A DNA stretch of 64,000 nucleotides from Blattabacterium cuenoti (GTDB lineage: Bacteria > Bacteroidota > Bacteroidia > Flavobacteriales > Blattabacteriaceae): NCBI RefSeq assembly GCF_014252115.1, contig NZ_CP059211.1:1-64000 (forward strand), read 5' to 3'. Made by a program: the position numbers and the translations under genes. The notes below the pieces were generated by a model that saw only the letters and a list, made by a program, of their open reading frames with translations, was not told the DNA's origin and ran no database searches. Positions 27,297-37,034 of this stretch are shown piece after piece; within the stretch, counting starts at the first letter, position 1, and every line of letters starts with the position of its first letter.

Positions 27297-27919
27297 TGAA
27301 TCATAGATTTAATGGTCCGGAAATAGGATTATTTTTAAATGGAGAAATTCCTTCTTTTTTTAAAAGAAAAAAATCTTATCAAAAAATATTTGCAGTAGAT
27401 GGAGCCTTTTACTATTTAAATAAATTTGGTATTCTGGTAGATTATGTTATTGGAGATTTTGATTCTATTTTAAAAAAGGATATTCCTTTAGAAACTCATT
27501 TATTAGAAACTTATGATCAAAAATATACTGATTTTGATAAGGCTTTAAATATTATTTATAACAAAGGGTTTTTTAATATAAATGTTTGGGGGGGGAGCGG
27601 AATGGAACAAGATCATTTTTTAGGTAATTTATCTACAGCTTTAAAATACAAAAATAAATTATCTATTATATTTCATGATAAATATCATTTTTATTTTTTT
27701 TCTGATAAAAAAACCTCTTTTTATCATAAAAAAAATAAAAAAATATCTTTGTTTCCATTTCCTAAAGTAAATGGATTATGCACTTACGGACTTAAATATT
27801 CCATAAGGAAAGGTTCATTGAAAATAGGGAAAAACATAGGCATAAGAAATGAAGTATCAAATCAAAGAATAAAAGTAAATTATAAAGAAGGAGAATTGCT
27901 AATATTTATAGAAAAATAA
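27296..27919 (+). CDS. thiN: Thiamine diphosphokinase
   Basis: Converts thiamine to thiamine diphosphate, the cofactor of the 2-oxo acid dehydrogenases encoded elsewhere here. The 207 residues contain AVDGAFYYLNKFG (about 34), the metal-binding VIGDFDSIL (about 57), YTDFDKALNI (about 79) and WGGSGMEQDHFLGNLSTAL (about 98-116), all in the family order. An eight-G run at 27588-27595 encodes the Trp-Gly-Gly. The start ATG overlaps the lptB stop. Converges on mdh with 15 bases between. Confidence 0.9.
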   Translation: MNHRFNGPEIGLFLNGEIPSFFKRKKSYQKIFAVDGAFYYLNKFGILVDYVIGDFDSILKKDIPLETHLLETYDQKYTDFDKALNIIYNKGFFNINVWGGSGMEQDHFLGNLSTALKYKNKLSIIFHDKYHFYFFSDKKTSFYHKKNKKISLFPFPKVNGLCTYGLKYSIRKGSLKIGKNIGIRNEVSNQRIKVNYKEGELLIFIEK

Positions 27920-27934
27920 ATAATATTTTTTAAA

Positions 27935-28855
27935 TCATATAAATTTATCAATCATACTTTTTACATGATGAAAAGATTTCTTCAGAAGATTGTTTTCTTT
28001 TTGATTTAATTTTAATTCTATTATTTTTTCTATTCCATTTTTCCCTAAAATAACTGGAACTCCCAAATATATGCCTTTTAATCCGTATTGCCCTTTCAAA
28101 AAAGCAGAACATAAAAAAATACGTTTAGAATCTTTCAAAATAGCTTCCACCATTTCTACAATAGAGGCGCTAGGGGCCATCCAAGCTGATGTTCCCAATA
28201 AATTGATTATTTCCTCTCCTCCTTTTTTTGTTTTTTCAATAATTATATCATTTTCCTCTTCTGATAAAAATTCTTTAATAGGGATTCCTGATATAGATGT
28301 ATATCTATATAAAGGAACCATTGTATCTCCGTGTCCTCCTAATAATAAAGATTGTATATCAATAGGAGAAATGTTTAGTTTTCTTGATAAAAAAAAACGA
28401 TATCTAGCAGAATCTAATATTCCAGCCATTCCAATTACACGATAAGAATCTATTTTTGCAGTCAAATAACTCACGTATGACATAACATCTAGTGGATTTG
28501 ACACAATAATTAATTTAGCTTTTGGAGAAAAAAAAATAGATTTTTTAGTTACATTGCGAATGATTTCTGCATTAATCTTAACGAGGTCATCTCTTTTCAT
28601 TCCAGGTTTCCTTGGAACACCACAAGTGATAATTATGATTTCCGAATTTTTAGATTTTGAATAATCATTAGTTGTTCCAATAATTTCAGTATTTGATTTT
28701 ATTATGGAAAGCATTTGATAGATATCTAAACTTTTTCCTTCCGAAATTTTTTCTCTAACATCTAGCAAAACAATTTTTTTTACTATGTCTTTTTGAGCTA
28801 ATAAACTAGCACAATAAGCTCCTACATTTCCTGCTCCAATAATAGTTATTTTCAT
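27935..28855 (-). CDS. mdh: Malate dehydrogenase (lactate dehydrogenase-like type)
   Basis: Oxidises malate to oxaloacetate with NAD in the TCA cycle. The 306 residues have the Rossmann loop IGAGNVGAYCA at 5-15, the NAD-specific Asp in LLDVREKISEGKS, substrate arginines in CGVPRKPGMKRDDL (about 78) and the catalytic histidine in LLLGGHGDTMVPL (about 171). It fits the LDH-like MDH type used by Bacteroidetes. A - strand TATCTTTG box (28931-28924) lies 69 bases upstream. sucA, sucB and sucC are also in the window. Confidence 0.95.
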   Translation of the reverse strand: MKITIIGAGNVGAYCASLLAQKDIVKKIVLLDVREKISEGKSLDIYQMLSIIKSNTEIIGTTNDYSKSKNSEIIIITCGVPRKPGMKRDDLVKINAEIIRNVTKKSIFFSPKAKLIIVSNPLDVMSYVSYLTAKIDSYRVIGMAGILDSARYRFFLSRKLNISPIDIQSLLLGGHGDTMVPLYRYTSISGIPIKEFLSEEENDIIIEKTKKGGEEIINLLGTSAWMAPSASIVEMVEAILKDSKRIFLCSAFLKGQYGLKGIYLGVPVILGKNGIEKIIELKLNQKENNLLKKSFHHVKSMIDKFI

Positions 28856-28900
28856 TTTTATTTCTTAAATATAAATGATGATAAAGCTTATTTATTTATC

Positions 28901-28931
28901 TACATTTGTATGTTGTAATGTATCAAAGATA
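28901..28931. promoter_or_regulatory. Facing -7 promoter boxes between mdh and gcvP
   Basis: The 93-base divergent gap holds TACATTTG on the + strand (28901-28908, 40 bases before gcvP) and TATCTTTG on the - strand (28931-28924, for mdh). Both match the Bacteroidetes TAnnTTTG box. For mdh a partial -33 (TTTC, 28954-28951) sits 19 bases upstream; for gcvP no -33 is visible. The two boxes are close enough that polymerases would compete. Confidence 0.4.
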
Positions 28932-28948
28932 AACACAATTTTATTTCC

Positions 28949-31840
28949 ATGAAAATGAAAGAAAATTACATTAATAGAAAAAAATTCCATTTTAGACATA
29001 TAGGACCGTCTTATGAAGAAATTAAAAATATGTTAAAAGAATTGCAGTATTCTTCTATAAATGATTTTATAAATAAAGCTATACCCAAAGAAATACGTTT
29101 AAAAAAAAAATTAAATCTACCCAATTCTATTTCTGAATATGAATATTTAAACCATATTTATAAAACTGGTAAAAAAAATAAGATTTTTCGTTCTTATATA
29201 GGATTAGGATATAAGAATACTATAACCCCAAGTGTTATACAAAGAAATATTTTAGAAAATCCTAATTGGTATACTCCTTATACTCCTTATCAATCGGAAA
29301 TATCTCAAGGTCGTTTAGAAGCTTTAATTAATTTTCAAACTATGATTTCAGATTTAACCGGAATGAAAATTAGTAATGCTTCTATGTTAGATGAATCTAC
29401 AGCTGCAGCCGATGCTATGTTCATGATTTTTCAAGAAAAAAAAAAGAAAAAACAAATAAATAATAATTATTATTTTTTCATTTCTAATGAAATACTTCCA
29501 CAAACTGTTTCTGTTTTAAAAACAAGATGTTTTGGTTTAGGTATAGATATTATATGTGATAATCATAAAAATTTAAAAATAAAATATAATAATAAAAAAA
29601 TATTCGGGTTAATAGTATCTTATCCTTCCAGTTTAGGAGAAATATTTGATTATACTGAAACAATTGAATACGCAAAACGTCATAATATATCAGTGATAGT
29701 TTCTGCTGATCTTTTATCTCTGTCCCTGTTAAAACCTCCTGGAGAATGGGGGGCTGATGTGGTTATAGGTTCTAGTCAATCTTTTGGTATTCCTATGGGA
29801 TATGGAGGCCCTCATGCTGCTTTTTTTTCTACTCATGAACAATATAAACGTTTTCTTCCAGGAAGAATTATTGGAATATCTGTAGATGAAAGAAATAAAA
29901 AAGTTTTTCGTATGTCTTTGCAAACAAGGGAACAACATATAAAAAGAGAAAAAGCAACTTCAAATATTTGTACATCTCAAGTTTTTCCTGCTATAATGGC
30001 TTCTATGTACGCTTTATATCATGGGAAAAAAGGATTAATAGAAATAGCAAAATGTATTCATAAAAACACTAAAAAATTAGAATTTTTATTAGTTAATAAC
30101 ATAAATAATATTTTTCAAATAAACAATTTTTATTTTGATACTATTAGAATTAAAACAGATTATATAGAAAAAGTAAAAAAAATAGCAGAACGTAAAAAAA
30201 CAAATTTTAGATATATAGATGAAAAACATTTAACTATTACTTTAGACGAAAGTACATGTCAAAAAGATATAAATCATATTTTATCAATTTTCTATGAAGC
30301 ACATAATCAAGATAAAAAAACGAAAATAAAATATCATACAAATATTCATAATGAATATAAGATTCCTTCTTTCTTTAAAAGAACTTCTAATTTTTTAGAA
30401 CACGAAGTGTTTCGTAAGTTTCATTCAGAAAATGAGATTATGCGTTATATAAAAAGATTAGAAAAAAAAGATATATCTCTGACTCACTCTATGATTCCAC
30501 TAGGTTCGTGTACTATGAAATTAAATGCTTCTGCAGAGTTATTTTCTTTAAGTCAACATGAATGGAAAAATGTTCATCCTTTTGTCCCTAAAAAACAAGC
30601 AATGGGGTATCATTTTATTATTAAAAGTTTAAAAAATTTTTTGAAAGAAATCACTGGATTTTCTGGAGTTTCATTACAACCTAATTCAGGTGCTCAAGGA
30701 GAATATGCAGGACTCATGGTTATAAAACATTATTATCATTCATTAAAAGAAAATCAAAGAAATATAGCCTTAATTCCTTCTTCTTCTCATGGGACAAATC
30801 CAGCTTCAGCAAACATGGCAGGACTAAAAGTCATATTGGTTTCTACAAATAATGATGGATCTATTAATAAAAATGATTTATTAAATAAGGTGAAAGAAAA
30901 TAAAAATTCATTATCTGTATTAATGATTACTTATCCATCTACTTATGGTATATATGAGAAAAATATTCAGAATATTATAAATATAATTCATGAAAATGGA
31001 GGGCAAGTTTATATGGATGGAGCAAATATGAATGCTCAAGTAGGTTTAATGAAACCTGCATATTTAGGTGTTGATATTTGTCATCTTAACCTTCATAAAA
31101 CTTTTGCAATTCCTCATGGAGGAGGAGGTCCTGGTATGGGACCTATTTGTGTAGCTTCACATTTAAAACCTTTTTTACCGAATCATCCTTTTCAAACTCA
31201 AAAAGGTAAAAATAACAAAAAAACATTGACTATTTCTTCTTCTCCATATGGTTCTTCTTTAATCTTGACAATTTCTTATGCTTATATCCGTTTATTAGGA
31301 CCAGATGGTCTTAAAAAATGTACAGAAATATCTGTATTGAATGCAAATTATATCAAAGAAAAATTGAAAAAATTTTATAATATCCTATATATAGGAGAGA
31401 ATAATATTGTAGCACATGAATTAATTATAGATTGTAGAATTTTCAAACATATGAATATAGAAGTTGTAGATATAGCAAAAAGAATGATGGATTATGGATA
31501 TCATGCCCCTACTATATCTTTTCCTGTAGAGGGATGTATGATGATAGAACCCACAGAAAGTGAATCTAAGGAAGAATTAGATCGTTTTATTGAAACTCTT
31601 ATTAGTATCAGACAAGAAATTAAGGAAATCGAAAATGGAAAATATTCCAATAAAAATAATGTATTAAAAAATGCGCCACATAGTATAGATGTTTTGACTC
31701 AGAATGAATGGAAATATCCTTATAGCAGAGAAAAAGCTGCTTATCCTTTATATTGGATTAAAAATAGAAAATTTTGGCCGTCTGTAAATCGTGTTAATGA
31801 TGGGTATGGAGACAGAAATTTAATATGCAAATGTACATAG
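28949..31840 (+). CDS. gcvP: Glycine dehydrogenase (decarboxylating), P-protein
   Basis: PLP enzyme of the glycine cleavage system that decarboxylates glycine and passes the aminomethyl group to lipoyl H-protein. The 963 residues comprise both fused halves: the N-terminal half (about 1-450, with FRSYIGLGY and LLDEST-type motif MLDESTAAADAM) and the catalytic half, with PLP lysine about 717 in HLNLHKTFAIPHGGGGPGMG. SHGTNPASANMAG (about 613) is also intact. Length is normal. The start is the first of two ATGs (MKMKENY). In this kind of symbiont it would feed C1 units and ammonia from glycine; that is inference. gcvT and gcvH are not in the window. Confidence 0.96.
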   Translation: MKMKENYINRKKFHFRHIGPSYEEIKNMLKELQYSSINDFINKAIPKEIRLKKKLNLPNSISEYEYLNHIYKTGKKNKIFRSYIGLGYKNTITPSVIQRNILENPNWYTPYTPYQSEISQGRLEALINFQTMISDLTGMKISNASMLDESTAAADAMFMIFQEKKKKKQINNNYYFFISNEILPQTVSVLKTRCFGLGIDIICDNHKNLKIKYNNKKIFGLIVSYPSSLGEIFDYTETIEYAKRHNISVIVSADLLSLSLLKPPGEWGADVVIGSSQSFGIPMGYGGPHAAFFSTHEQYKRFLPGRIIGISVDERNKKVFRMSLQTREQHIKREKATSNICTSQVFPAIMASMYALYHGKKGLIEIAKCIHKNTKKLEFLLVNNINNIFQINNFYFDTIRIKTDYIEKVKKIAERKKTNFRYIDEKHLTITLDESTCQKDINHILSIFYEAHNQDKKTKIKYHTNIHNEYKIPSFFKRTSNFLEHEVFRKFHSENEIMRYIKRLEKKDISLTHSMIPLGSCTMKLNASAELFSLSQHEWKNVHPFVPKKQAMGYHFIIKSLKNFLKEITGFSGVSLQPNSGAQGEYAGLMVIKHYYHSLKENQRNIALIPSSSHGTNPASANMAGLKVILVSTNNDGSINKNDLLNKVKENKNSLSVLMITYPSTYGIYEKNIQNIINIIHENGGQVYMDGANMNAQVGLMKPAYLGVDICHLNLHKTFAIPHGGGGPGMGPICVASHLKPFLPNHPFQTQKGKNNKKTLTISSSPYGSSLILTISYAYIRLLGPDGLKKCTEISVLNANYIKEKLKKFYNILYIGENNIVAHELIIDCRIFKHMNIEVVDIAKRMMDYGYHAPTISFPVEGCMMIEPTESESKEELDRFIETLISIRQEIKEIENGKYSNKNNVLKNAPHSIDVLTQNEWKYPYSREKAAYPLYWIKNRKFWPSVNRVNDGYGDRNLICKCT

Positions 31841-31883
31841 AAATATTAGGTAATATTATAAAAATAATTTTAACAGAAATGAT

Positions 31884-32921
31884 TTATAATGAAAATGTTT
31901 TGAACTTTGAATACGGTGTAACATGAAGAGAATCAAATATGTTTCTTTCATATTTAAATAATCCTGTGATGGCTATCATAGCTCCATTATCAGTTGTGAA
32001 ATTTTTATTTGGAATAAAAATTTCATATTTTTTGTGTTTTTCTGCAAAAGACATAAATGTTTTTCTAATCTCATAATTAGCGGATACTCCTCCCGCTAAA
32101 ACTATTCTATAAATACCTGTATAAATAACAGATTTTTTCACTTTTTCTAAAAGAATTTCTGCTATAATTTTTTGTATGGAAGCACAAATATCAGATAAAT
32201 TATGTTTTATAAACAATGTATTTTTTTTTAATTTTTTTATTATAAATTGTGAAACATCATTTTTAAATCCACTAAAACTAAAGTTCAATCCGTTCACTAT
32301 GGGTTTTGAAAAAGTAAATTTCTTATTATTTCCATTTTTAGAGAAAAATTCTATCATAGGACCACCCGGATAATAAAACCCTAACATTCTAGCAACTTTA
32401 TCTAAAGCTTCTCCTACAGAATCATCTAAAGTAGTTCCCAATATTTCCATTTGAAAAAAATCATTTACTTTAATAATTTGAGTATGACCTCCACTTATAA
32501 CTAAACTTAAAAATGGAAATTTTGGATAAGAATTATTAACATTCGCATTTCGTATAAAATGAGAAAGTATATGAGCTTGTATATGATTTACAGTTAATAA
32601 AGGTATTTCTAATCCCATAGAGAATGATTTTGCGAAAGAAGCTCCTACTAGTAATGAACCGATTAATCCAGGGCCTAAAGTAAAAGATACAGCATCAATT
32701 TGATACCGTGTAACTCTCGCTGATAAAAAAGCTTTTTTTACTGCTTTTGTAATATTTATGTCATGTAATCTTGAAGCTAATTCAGGAACCACTCCTCCAT
32801 ATTTTTTATGAATTTTTTGATGAATTATAATATTGGACAACACATCTCTACCTCGTATAATAGAAACACCTGTATCATCACATGATGATTCTATTCCAAG
32901 AATTACTGGTTTTTTTTTCAT
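31884..32921 (-). CDS. tsaD: tRNA N6-threonylcarbamoyladenosine synthase subunit TsaD
   Basis: Catalytic subunit that transfers threonylcarbamoyl to A37 of ANN-reading tRNAs. The 345 residues show the ASKHA fold start ILGIESSCDDTGVSI (about 8), the metal-binding histidines in VNHIQAHILSHF (about 110), SGGHTQIIKV (about 144) and LAGGVSANYEIR (about 275), ending with DNGAMIAITG. Length is normal. It is divergent from the tamB-like gene with 27 bases between, an arrangement also usual in flavobacteria. Its stop is 43 bases from that of gcvP. Confidence 0.96.
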   Translation of the reverse strand: MKKKPVILGIESSCDDTGVSIIRGRDVLSNIIIHQKIHKKYGGVVPELASRLHDINITKAVKKAFLSARVTRYQIDAVSFTLGPGLIGSLLVGASFAKSFSMGLEIPLLTVNHIQAHILSHFIRNANVNNSYPKFPFLSLVISGGHTQIIKVNDFFQMEILGTTLDDSVGEALDKVARMLGFYYPGGPMIEFFSKNGNNKKFTFSKPIVNGLNFSFSGFKNDVSQFIIKKLKKNTLFIKHNLSDICASIQKIIAEILLEKVKKSVIYTGIYRIVLAGGVSANYEIRKTFMSFAEKHKKYEIFIPNKNFTTDNGAMIAITGLFKYERNIFDSLHVTPYSKFKTFSL

Positions 32922-32948
32922 AAATATAAAATAACAATATCTTTGATA

Positions 32949-35900
32949 ATGAATAATGCTTTTCTCTACAACAAAAAAATAAAAATATTTATTTTATTTT
33001 TTTTGCTAGGTTTGTTTTTTTTTTCTAAATATAAAGAAGAAGAAATAAAGGAAAAAGTTTATACATTTTTTTTTAATTTTTTTTTGAAAAAAGTAAGAAA
33101 TAATTTAAATGAAAATATTATTATAAAATATGCCTCTATTAATTTTTTGGAAAAAAAATTTATTTTACATGATATAAAAATTATAGATCATCATCGTTTT
33201 TCTTTTATTCATTTATCTGAATGTCAAATATCTATCGATAGTAATTTACTTTATTTTATTTTTATAAATTCGGATCATTTAAAAATAAAAAATATTTTTA
33301 TTGAAAATTTTTCTTGTTTTATAAAAAAATATTCACGAGAAAAAGAAAATAATCTTCTTTTTTTTATTAGAAATTTTCGGATTCAAAATAGATTAAACAA
33401 GTCTAATATTAAGTTTATTAGCTGTTCAAAGCTTACAATAAAAAAATCATATTTATATTATAAAAATATAGATTCTAACAAAAAATTAGAACATTTCTTT
33501 TCTATTTCTGCAAAAAAAATTAAAGTTGATAATAAAAATAAAAAAATAAAAGCTTCTATTTTTTCTTTTCAATCTAAAGAATTAAAAAATAAATTTCCTA
33601 CAATAGAAAATATATTTTGTGATATCATATTATATCATTATCCTTATAAAATTAAGGTTTACAAGTTTTTTATAGAAACACCTGAAAGTTATTTAAAAGG
33701 AGATTTTAGTTTTTCTCAATTTCAATATAAAAAAAATCCGATTTTATTTCCGAAAATACACATACAATGCAAAATCTATAAGGGATCAAAATTAGGTTCA
33801 GACATAGGGGTTTTTTTTTCAAAAAAATGGAATTTCTCTACTAAAGTATTTATACATGGTAATATTCATGGTAAATTGAATCATAAAGAAAAAATATTTT
33901 TTCTTTATGATTTTTTTATAAAAAATGCAAGAAATAAATTATTTTCAAATAAAATATATATTATTTACAAAAATAAAAAATGTAAAAAAATAAAATTATT
34001 TAAAACTTTTATACAATTTAATCCTCATGATATAAAAAAAATAATTCCGTATGATTTTGATTCTAAATTAGAATATTTAAAATTTTTTTTGAATTTAAAA
34101 CAATGTTTTTTATATAAAGGAGATTTTACTTTTTCCTTACTTGGAAATAGTAAAAATTTTAAAATAAAAGGAATTGTTAAAAATCATTTTTTTTTATCTA
34201 AAATATATACTTATGTTGATTGTTATAAAAACCAATATAAAGGAAAAATTTTAACAGAAATAAAGTTTTTTACTAAGAAAAAAAAAACTGAAGAAAAAAA
34301 TGGATTTATTCCGTTCTCTTCTTTCATTTATAAGAAATTATCTAATTTAGATAGTATGAGTTTTAAAGGAACTTTTTCAAGTTTTTTTTTAACTCTATTT
34401 TTTTCTCATTCAAAATATAAAATGAATTTTATAGGAAAAATATTTCCGTATTACCCAAATATATTTATTGACGTCTATAATAATAAAACCAAAAAAAATA
34501 TCAAAATAATATTTTATGATAATCAATTTTTTCAAAAAATCAACATAAATATATATGATATTATTATCGGTCATATTTCCATATACAAAAAATATAAAAA
34601 TTCATTTAAAATTTCTTGTCCAAAAAGAAAAGAAATTCAAGGTACCAACTTCAATTTTTTGATTAAAAAATCTTTTTTTGATTTAATCAAATTAAAAACA
34701 AATAGAAATACATTTTCTGACATTAAAATTTCAGGTGAGAAAAAAGGTAATATATTTAAAATCATTTTTTGTACAAAAAAAATACAATTAAATGATTTTT
34801 TTATTAAAAAATTATTTATTACGTTAGATAATTATACGATAGTAGATAATTTTATGATAAAAAGAATTAATATTCATGCAGAAAAAATTTTTTACAAAAA
34901 TTTCTCATCTAGAACAATAAATATATTCATTTTAAATCAAAAAAATTTTTGGATAATAAATTCTAAATTTTTTTTCACATTAAACAATCAAAAATATGAA
35001 AAACAAATATTAAATTTTCTTTGCAAAAAAGAAAAAAATTTCTTTTTCCTCTATCCTTTTATTTCTACTAAATTGAATCTCAATGGAGATAATTGGATGA
35101 TTGATTTTGATTATTGTTATCCTAACTTAGGTATTATAAAAATTGATTTAATCAATCAAAAATATATTGTTGATAACCTTATTTTTTATTCAAAAAAACA
35201 AAAAATTTTTATTAATGTAAATTGGACTAATGAAAAAAAAATACTTCAATTTTATATAAAAAATGTACAATTAAAAAAAATTTTATATAAAAAGTATAAT
35301 ATAAATGGTTTAATCAATGGTTTTTTTATATATAAAAATATTTATAATCAAGTTAATCCCAATATTAATATAGAAATTAAAAGTTTTTCTATCGGAAAAA
35401 TAATTTTAGGAAATTTTTCTATTTATTCTTTTCATAGGAAAAAAAGTAGTTATGAACTTGTTGGAGTTATTAGAAAAAACTCTTGTAATTTTTTGAAATT
35501 ATTTGGAAATATTAAAAATGAATCTAATAAGAAATCTAAACTTGATTTAGATATAATAATTCCAAGTTTAGAAATAAATAATTTTTCTTCTTTATCGTTT
35601 TTAAAAAAAATAAATAGTGAAGCAAATGGAATTGTAACAGGAAAAATACAAGTTTCCGGTTATTTAAATGATCTTCATTACTCCGGTAAATTAAAAATTA
35701 AAAATTTTGGAATAAAAAACAATTCTGAAAATACAAATTATAAAATAAAAAATCCAGTTTATATTAATATTTTTTCTAAACATTGTACGTTATCTTCTTC
35801 TTATTTTGAGGATACAAAATATAAAACAAGGGGATGTATTAATGGTTTTTTTTTACATAAAAATCTTATCCAATGGGATTTGATGAAATTTTATATCAAT

Positions 35901-36761
35901 ACTAAAAATTTACTTGTTTTAGATTTAGATGAAAAACAAAATAAATTTTTATTCGGAAAAATATTTTTTAATGGAAAAGTTCAAATAACAAAAAAGGAAA
36001 ACCATATTTATATTTATATGAATAATGGAAAAATTTTAAATTTTTCTCATTTATATATTAATCCTTCTTTTCAAGAAAAGAATGTTAAAAAAAAATTAAA
36101 TACAAATAAAGATAAAAATTGTTATTTATTTATAAATGTAAATACTTTAATAGATAAAAATACAAGAGCATCAATATTTTTAGACGAAAATCATTTCATT
36201 GAATTTAGAGGAGAAGGTTTTCTTTTTATAAAAAAAACGTGTGAAAACGATACACACTATAATGGTAAATATTTTGTAAAAGATGGGTTATATCATTTTT
36301 ATAAAAAAAATACATTTCCAATAAAATTAGAAAAAAAATTTAAAATAAAATCAGGGGGTTCTATTAGTTGGAATAATAATTTCTACCAATCGAATATTAA
36401 CCTCATTGTTTATGATACTAAATATGTATATAATGTTGTTGAATATATGAATTTGATAAAAAAAAATCCAAAAGTCCATAAAAATAATATGATTCTCACA
36501 GAATTAAGAATTCATATTTCTGGTAATTTTCAAAAACCTAACATTAATATGGAAATTCTATTTCCCGAAAGTAATGAAGAGATTCAAAAAAAATTATCGG
36601 ATAAATTAAATTCTTTTGAGGAAAAAGAAATACAATTTTTATCTATTTTAATATTAGGTAAATTCTTATTAAAAAATGAAACCATAAAAAATTTTATATA
36701 TTTTTCTATATATGATATTTTTTTAAAGAGATTAAAAATTAAAAATATATTATCATCATAA
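32949..36761 (+). CDS. Translocation and assembly module protein, TamB-like (AsmA/DUF490 family)
   Basis: Very long inner-membrane-anchored periplasmic protein of the TamB type, thought to shuttle phospholipids or assist outer-membrane assembly. One membrane anchor (about 11-28) is followed by more than 1,200 residues of beta-rich, aromatic- and lysine-rich sequence, as in bridge-like lipid transfer proteins. The C-terminal DUF490-like end includes the pattern GGSISWNNNFYQSNINL (about 1137) and LRIHISGNFQKPNINMEIL. The ATG at 32949 gives 1,270 residues; a TTG at 32943 would add two. It is shorter than most free-living homologues. It is divergent from tsaD, which supports the call. Confidence 0.75.
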   Translation: MNNAFLYNKKIKIFILFFLLGLFFFSKYKEEEIKEKVYTFFFNFFLKKVRNNLNENIIIKYASINFLEKKFILHDIKIIDHHRFSFIHLSECQISIDSNLLYFIFINSDHLKIKNIFIENFSCFIKKYSREKENNLLFFIRNFRIQNRLNKSNIKFISCSKLTIKKSYLYYKNIDSNKKLEHFFSISAKKIKVDNKNKKIKASIFSFQSKELKNKFPTIENIFCDIILYHYPYKIKVYKFFIETPESYLKGDFSFSQFQYKKNPILFPKIHIQCKIYKGSKLGSDIGVFFSKKWNFSTKVFIHGNIHGKLNHKEKIFFLYDFFIKNARNKLFSNKIYIIYKNKKCKKIKLFKTFIQFNPHDIKKIIPYDFDSKLEYLKFFLNLKQCFLYKGDFTFSLLGNSKNFKIKGIVKNHFFLSKIYTYVDCYKNQYKGKILTEIKFFTKKKKTEEKNGFIPFSSFIYKKLSNLDSMSFKGTFSSFFLTLFFSHSKYKMNFIGKIFPYYPNIFIDVYNNKTKKNIKIIFYDNQFFQKININIYDIIIGHISIYKKYKNSFKISCPKRKEIQGTNFNFLIKKSFFDLIKLKTNRNTFSDIKISGEKKGNIFKIIFCTKKIQLNDFFIKKLFITLDNYTIVDNFMIKRINIHAEKIFYKNFSSRTINIFILNQKNFWIINSKFFFTLNNQKYEKQILNFLCKKEKNFFFLYPFISTKLNLNGDNWMIDFDYCYPNLGIIKIDLINQKYIVDNLIFYSKKQKIFINVNWTNEKKILQFYIKNVQLKKILYKKYNINGLINGFFIYKNIYNQVNPNINIEIKSFSIGKIILGNFSIYSFHRKKSSYELVGVIRKNSCNFLKLFGNIKNESNKKSKLDLDIIIPSLEINNFSSLSFLKKINSEANGIVTGKIQVSGYLNDLHYSGKLKIKNFGIKNNSENTNYKIKNPVYINIFSKHCTLSSSYFEDTKYKTRGCINGFFLHKNLIQWDLMKFYINTKNLLVLDLDEKQNKFLFGKIFFNGKVQITKKENHIYIYMNNGKILNFSHLYINPSFQEKNVKKKLNTNKDKNCYLFINVNTLIDKNTRASIFLDENHFIEFRGEGFLFIKKTCENDTHYNGKYFVKDGLYHFYKKNTFPIKLEKKFKIKSGGSISWNNNFYQSNINLIVYDTKYVYNVVEYMNLIKKNPKVHKNNMILTELRIHISGNFQKPNINMEILFPESNEEIQKKLSDKLNSFEEKEIQFLSILILGKFLLKNETIKNFIYFSIYDIFLKRLKIKNILSS

Positions 36762-36887
36762 ATAAGAAGTAAAAATATTTATTCAATTATGAATCATTAG
36801 TTTTAATTATAGATATAATTATAATTTAAAAAAAAATGAACTTTACTAAAAAAAAGTAAAATATTAAAATATTATCAATATTATTTT

Positions 36888-36892
36888 GGAGG
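36888..36892 (+). promoter_or_regulatory. Strong Shine-Dalgarno (GGAGG) before a small ORF
   Basis: GGAGG lies 4 bases before the ATG at 36897 (TTTTGGAGGTTAAATG). Bacteroidetes rarely use such sites, and I saw none this good before any other start in the window. It is preceded by an inverted repeat TTTACT/AGTAAA with a seven-A loop (36842-36860). Confidence 0.7.
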
Positions 36893-36896
36893 TTAA

Positions 36897-37034
36897 ATGA
36901 AATTCATTTATAATAAAAAAAACAAAAATAAATATAAAAATATGTTGAAAAACAAGAATTTCTTTCTTCAAAATAAAGTTTTGTATCTTGATACTTGTAA
37001 TACCTTTAAAAAAATTAAAAATATAAAACAATGA
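36897..37034 (+). CDS. Small ORF (45 codons) coupled to the Lrp-family gene
   Basis: Not recognised. The ATG follows a GGAGG and opens a 45-codon frame (MKFIYNKKNKNKYKNMLKNK at the start) that ends in TGA at 37032-37034. The last bases overlap the ATG of the regulator gene (ATGA at 37031). The product is rich in Lys and Asn, with a short segment FFLQNKVLYLDTCNTF in the middle, and has no visible signal peptide or domain. The composition alone could occur by chance in this A+T-rich DNA. The site before it and the four-base overlap after it are what suggest translation. It could be a leader peptide that sets translation of the regulator, or a small protein. Confidence 0.5.
   Translation: MKFIYNKKNKNKYKNMLKNKNFFLQNKVLYLDTCNTFKKIKNIKQ

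Noticed and set aside
32938..32945. TATCTTTG -7 box just before the tamB-like gene
   Set aside because: It lies only 3 bases before the ATG, so transcription would start at or after the start codon, and no -33 box is present.
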